A stretch of DNA of 40,739 bases from Egibacteraceae bacterium (lineage in GTDB: Bacteria > Actinomycetota > Nitriliruptoria > Euzebyales > Egibacteraceae), in contig DATLGH010000049.1 in the NCBI GenBank assembly GCA_035540635.1, forward strand, positions 1-40,739, in the 5' to 3' direction. A model generated the notes under the pieces. That model was given only the letters and a program-made list of their open reading frames with translations, did no database searches and had not been told where the DNA came from. How positions within the stretch are numbered: the first letter of the stretch is position 1; each line of letters starts with the position of its first letter. This document shows, piece by piece, positions 37,740 to 40,739 of the stretch. The position numbers were made by a program, and so were the translations under genes.

Positions 37740-39401
37740 TCAGCGTTCGGTCGTCGCCGCCCGCGCCGCCGATCGCAGCTCGGCGGCGTGGTCGACGGCG
37801 GCGGCGCTGTCGGGGTCGCCCGACAGCATGCGTGCGAGCTCGGCGACGCGGCCCGGCTCGTCGAGGCGGCGCACCGCCGCCACCGTGCGCCCGCCCTCTT
37901 CGGCCTTGGCCACGACGAAGTGCGCGTCGGCGAAGGCGGCGAGCTGGGCGAGGTGGGTGACGCAGAGCACCTGGCGCCCCCGCGCGAGGCGGGCGAGCTG
38001 GGAGCCGACGGCGCGGCCAACCCGGCCGCCGATCCCGGCGTCGACCTCGTCGAACACGAGCACGGGGGTCTCGTCCGCGTCGGCGAGGGCGAGACGCACG
38101 GCTAGTGCCACCCTGCTGCGCTCCCCCCCGGAGGCCGCCTTGGCCAGCGACAGGGCCGGCTCGCCGGCGTTGGCGGACAGCAGCAGCTCCACCCGGTCGG
38201 CGCCGTGGGGGCCGGGCTCGACCGGCTCGAGCCGGACCTCGAGGCGGGCGGCGGGCATGGCGAGCTCGCCGAGGTGGCCGGCCACCGCCTCGGCAAGGCG
38301 TTCGCCGGCGGCCCGGCGGGCGCCGGTCAGCCGCCCAGCGGCCTCGCGCACCTCCGCCTCCAGCCGCGCGGCCTCGGCCGCGAGCAGCCGGGCCCGGTCC
38401 CCCGACCCCTCGAGGGCCAGCACCCGCTCACGTGCGGCGTCGGCGTAGTCCGCCACCGCCGCGGCATTCTGACCGTACTTGCGGGTCAGGCGGGCGAGCG
38501 CGGCGCGGCGGGCCCGCAGCTCCTCGAGCCGCCCGGGATCCGGTTCGACGGACGCGGCGTAGCGCCGCAGCTCGAGGACGAGGTCCTGCGCCTCAGCCGC
38601 GAGCGCCTCGGCACGGGCGGCGAGCCCGTCGAGCTGCTCGTCGATGCCGGCGGTGGCCCGCAGCGCCGCCACGCCCGCCCCGAGCGCGTCACGCGCGCCG
38701 CCCTCGTCGGCGACCGCAGCCGCGGCCGTCGCGGCCGCCTGGGTGAGGGTTTCGGCGTGCTCGAGCCGGCGCAGCTCGGCATCGACGGGCCCCTCCTCGC
38801 CGGCCTCGGGGGCGACGGCGTCGATCTCGGCGAGCTCGAAGCGCAAACGGTCGAGTTCGCGCGCCCGGTCGCGTTCGTCGTCACGCAGGCTCGCGAGCTG
38901 CGCCCCGACCTCCCGCCATGGGCGGTGGACGGACGTGTACGCGTCCGCCGCCGCGGCGACCTGTGCACCGCCGAACCGGTCGAGCAGGCTGCGCTGCACC
39001 GCCGGCGCGGACAGGCGCACGGACGCCGACTGGCCGTGCACCTCGACCGCCTCCCCGAGCGCCGTCGCGAGCGCCGAGGCCGGAGCGAGGCGTCCGCCGA
39101 GCCGCGCCCGGCTGCGGCCCTCGCCGAGCTGGCGGGTGACGACGAGCTCGTCGTCACCGTCCTCGAGCCACTCGGCCGCAGCCGGCGGGGTTGGGCGCAG
39201 GACGGCCTCGACGACCGCCGCGCCCGCTCCGCCGCGCACCCGGTCGCTGTCCGCTCGGGCGCCGAGCAGCAGCTCGATCGCGGACACGATCATGGTCTTG
39301 CCAGCGCCGGTCTCGCCCGTGAGGACGTTCAGGCCTGGAGCCAGCTCGAGCGTCACCTCGTCGATGACGCCGAGGTTGCGGATCATCAGCTCGGAGAACA
39401 T
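37740..39401 (-). CDS. recN: DNA repair protein RecN
   Basis: 553 residues, SMC-like. N-terminal FSELMIRNLGVIDEVTLELA, P-loop NVLTGETGAGKTMIVSAIEL, then a long coiled-coil middle (about 150-370) rich in Arg, Ala and Glu. The C-terminal signature LAKAASGGERSRVALAVRLA, Walker B VLVFDEVDAGIGGRVGRAVG and CVTHLAQLAAFADAHFVVAK complete the ATPase head. It acts in double-strand-break repair by joining DNA ends. Typical length is about 550-590. ATG 39401. Followed 41 bases later by the M23-like gene and preceded by nadK, the standard actinobacterial order. Confidence 0.96.
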   Translation of the reverse strand: MFSELMIRNLGVIDEVTLELAPGLNVLTGETGAGKTMIVSAIELLLGARADSDRVRGGAGAAVVEAVLRPTPPAAAEWLEDGDDELVVTRQLGEGRSRARLGGRLAPASALATALGEAVEVHGQSASVRLSAPAVQRSLLDRFGGAQVAAAADAYTSVHRPWREVGAQLASLRDDERDRARELDRLRFELAEIDAVAPEAGEEGPVDAELRRLEHAETLTQAAATAAAAVADEGGARDALGAGVAALRATAGIDEQLDGLAARAEALAAEAQDLVLELRRYAASVEPDPGRLEELRARRAALARLTRKYGQNAAAVADYADAARERVLALEGSGDRARLLAAEAARLEAEVREAAGRLTGARRAAGERLAEAVAGHLGELAMPAARLEVRLEPVEPGPHGADRVELLLSANAGEPALSLAKAASGGERSRVALAVRLALADADETPVLVFDEVDAGIGGRVGRAVGSQLARLARGRQVLCVTHLAQLAAFADAHFVVAKAEEGGRTVAAVRRLDEPGRVAELARMLSGDPDSAAAVDHAAELRSAARAATTER

Positions 39402-39440
39402 CTCGGGCGCAGTGTAGGAGGAGGCGGGCGCGGGCAGCGC

Positions 39441-40352
39441 TCACTGCAACCCGAACTTGCGCCGCACCCTCCCGTAGAAGTCCGACGCGCCAAGCCGCAC
39501 CATCCGCACCGGCGCGGCTCCGCGGTGCACGACCACCGAGCCCCCGTCAGGCACGGCGAGCGGTTCCCGGCCGTCGAGGCTCACGACCGCCGCCGGACCG
39601 GCGACGGGGCGCAGCGACAGCGACTCGCGGGGGTCGACGACGAGGGTCCGGTCGAACAGCGAGTGCGGCGCCACGGGCACGAGCAGGATCGCCTCGACGA
39701 GCGGCGACAGGATCGGCCCGCGGGCACTGAACGCATACGCCGTCGACCCCGTGGGCGTCGCGCAGATCATCGCGTCGGCGGGCACGCGCGCGAACAGCGT
39801 GTCGCCGACCCGGACCTCGATGACGATGAGCCGCTGGGGCACCACCCGCTCGACGGAGGCCTCGTTCAGCGCCCAGCTCGTCGCGACGGTCCCCCCGGAC
39901 GCGTCGCGCACCTCAACGGTGAGCGTCATGCGCTCCTCGACCGTGAACTCCCCCGCGACGATCCGGCGCAGGGCGGCCGGCACGTCGGCGACCTCGACCT
40001 CGGACAGGAAGCCGAGGCGACCGAGGTTCACCCCGAGCAGCGGCAGCCCGCGGTCGCGGGCGAGGTAGGCGGCCCGCAGGAACGTCCCGTCCCCGCCGAA
40101 CACCACGACGACGTCGACCTCCGAGCAGAACGCCGCGGCATCACGAGCGTCGACCGCGGCGCTCACCGGATCGAGCTCGGACGTCCCGGCCAGCCAGCCG
40201 TCGTCCACGCAGCCGACGAGCCGCACCCCGGTGTCGCGCAGCGCCTCCACGGCTGCCGCTGCGGCGGTCCGCGCGACCGGCCGCCCTCCGTGGACGACGA
40301 TGCCGACGACCTTCGGGGGCGTGCCGTTAGCCGGTCCCCGGGGCGCGTTCAC
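39441..40352 (-). CDS. nadK: NAD kinase
   Basis: 303 residues from GTG 40352; a TTG at 40367 would add five residues. Conserved: VVGIVVHGGRPVARTAAAAA, VDVVVVFGGDGTFLRAAYLA (GGDGT motif), GVNLGRLGFLSEVEVADVPA, TSWALNEASVERVVPQRLIV (NE motif), ICATPTGSTAYAFSARGPIL and the C-terminal VVDPRESLSLRP. It phosphorylates NAD to NADP with ATP or polyphosphate. It lies between tlyA and recN as in mycobacteria; spacing to recN is 39 bases and to tlyA about 105. Confidence 0.95.
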   Translation of the reverse strand: MNAPRGPANGTPPKVVGIVVHGGRPVARTAAAAAVEALRDTGVRLVGCVDDGWLAGTSELDPVSAAVDARDAAAFCSEVDVVVVFGGDGTFLRAAYLARDRGLPLLGVNLGRLGFLSEVEVADVPAALRRIVAGEFTVEERMTLTVEVRDASGGTVATSWALNEASVERVVPQRLIVIEVRVGDTLFARVPADAMICATPTGSTAYAFSARGPILSPLVEAILLVPVAPHSLFDRTLVVDPRESLSLRPVAGPAAVVSLDGREPLAVPDGGSVVVHRGAAPVRMVRLGASDFYGRVRRKFGLQ

Positions 40353-40457
40353 GCAGGCGGCCCGCAAGGGGTCACGGCGCGCCGCCCGGCCGGCGCACGC
40401 GCCGGGGCGGCCGCCCGGGCCGCAGCCTGTCCGTCGACGCCCTCCACGGCGGACATG

Positions 40458-40739
40458 CTAACGATCCTCGTCGCGTTCCTGGGGGAGCGACCGGCCGGTG
40501 ACCGCCAAGCCCGCCTCGACGGCGCCCGCCACGACGGCCCCGACCGGCTGCGCCGCTCCGACCCGCAGGTGGACGAAGAACTCGACGTTGCCCGACGGTC
40601 CCGGCAGGGTCGACGCCGCGGCGCCGGCGAGCCCGAGACCGGCCGCGCCACCGGCGGCCACCACGCCGGCGAGCGCCTCCCCCCACACCGCCGGGTCCCG
40701 CACGACCCCGCCCTTGCCCACCCGCCCGCGCCCCGCCTC
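40458..40739 (-). CDS. tlyA: TlyA-type rRNA 2'-O-methyltransferase, C-terminal part
   Basis: C-terminal ~90 residues only; the gene continues beyond the right edge. GKGGVVRDPAVWGEALAGVV and STLPGPSGNVEFFVHLRVGA are characteristic of the end of TlyA (hemolysin-like FtsJ-fold methyltransferase), where PGP-GNVE-F follows the last strand. TlyA methylates C1409 of 16S and C1920 of 23S rRNA in mycobacteria. The place next to nadK and recN supports the call. The extra ~25 residues after HLR (AAQPVGAVVAGAVEAGLAVT) make a longer tail than usual. Start and catalytic motifs are outside the window. Confidence 0.85.
   Translation of the reverse strand, partial: EAGRGRVGKGGVVRDPAVWGEALAGVVAAGGAAGLGLAGAAASTLPGPSGNVEFFVHLRVGAAQPVGAVVAGAVEAGLAVTGRSLPQERDEDR

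Overview
This is a GC-rich (roughly 70%) chromosomal window from an actinobacterium (Actinomycetota). Three things point there: the right half carries the conserved actinobacterial block tlyA-nadK-recN-(peptidase-like)-pyrG-nudix-ald-xerD-scpA-scpB-rluB-cmk-der, GTG starts and 4-base ATGA/GTGA overlaps are frequent, and a WhiB-type regulator is present. The exact class cannot be fixed from this sequence. No CRISPR array, rRNA or intact tRNA was seen.

Layout. Positions 1-1.7 kb hold decayed genes: a frameshifted two-gene remnant with an AbiEii-like nucleotidyltransferase, a degenerate tRNA-Pro-like sequence and an internally deleted methyltransferase. A DUF72 gene (1683-2579) follows, and its 3' end is the attachment site of a mobile element. 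A perfect 38-bp direct repeat at 2515-2552 and 16653-16690 marks attL and attR of a 14.1-kb element. The element carries a tyrosine integrase, a tightly overlapped run of small replication/regulatory genes (primase-like/winged-helix protein, topoisomerase VI A-like TOPRIM protein, SWIM zinc-finger proteins, excisionase-like HTH), a P27-type small terminase, a tape-measure protein, a SEC-C protein, a HicA-like small gene pair, a WhiB regulator and a leftward cargo operon of small acidic proteins. Large terminase, portal, capsid and lysis genes were not seen, so it is either a deleted prophage or a phage satellite.

Immediately right of attR lie pieces of a second, related integrase (about 16.85-17.05 kb and 19.79-19.87 kb) on either side of a fluoride-resistance block: a fluoride riboswitch, two crcB genes and a truncated DUF190 gene, with an APC permease upstream. 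This suggests serial insertion at one DUF72 site and later rearrangement. Next comes a phosphate/arsenic group: a PhoU-like protein, arsC, an aquaporin-type channel, and an ArsR-ArsC fusion with a candidate operator over its start codon.

From 22.7 kb to the right edge the window is core chromosome. All core genes except one (an anchored DNRLRE-like protein, 22701-23402) run leftwards. scpA-scpB-rluB-aroH and tyrA-aroA-cmk-der are translationally coupled runs separated by a 10-bp gap. They join chromosome segregation, ribosome modification, aromatic amino-acid synthesis, CMP kinase and ribosome-assembly GTPase functions in one apparent transcription unit. Upstream of it are thymidine phosphorylase, a DksA/TraR-like zinc-finger protein, xerD, alanine dehydrogenase, a NUDIX hydrolase, CTP synthase, an M23-like protein, recN, NAD kinase and the 3' end of tlyA, which runs off the window.
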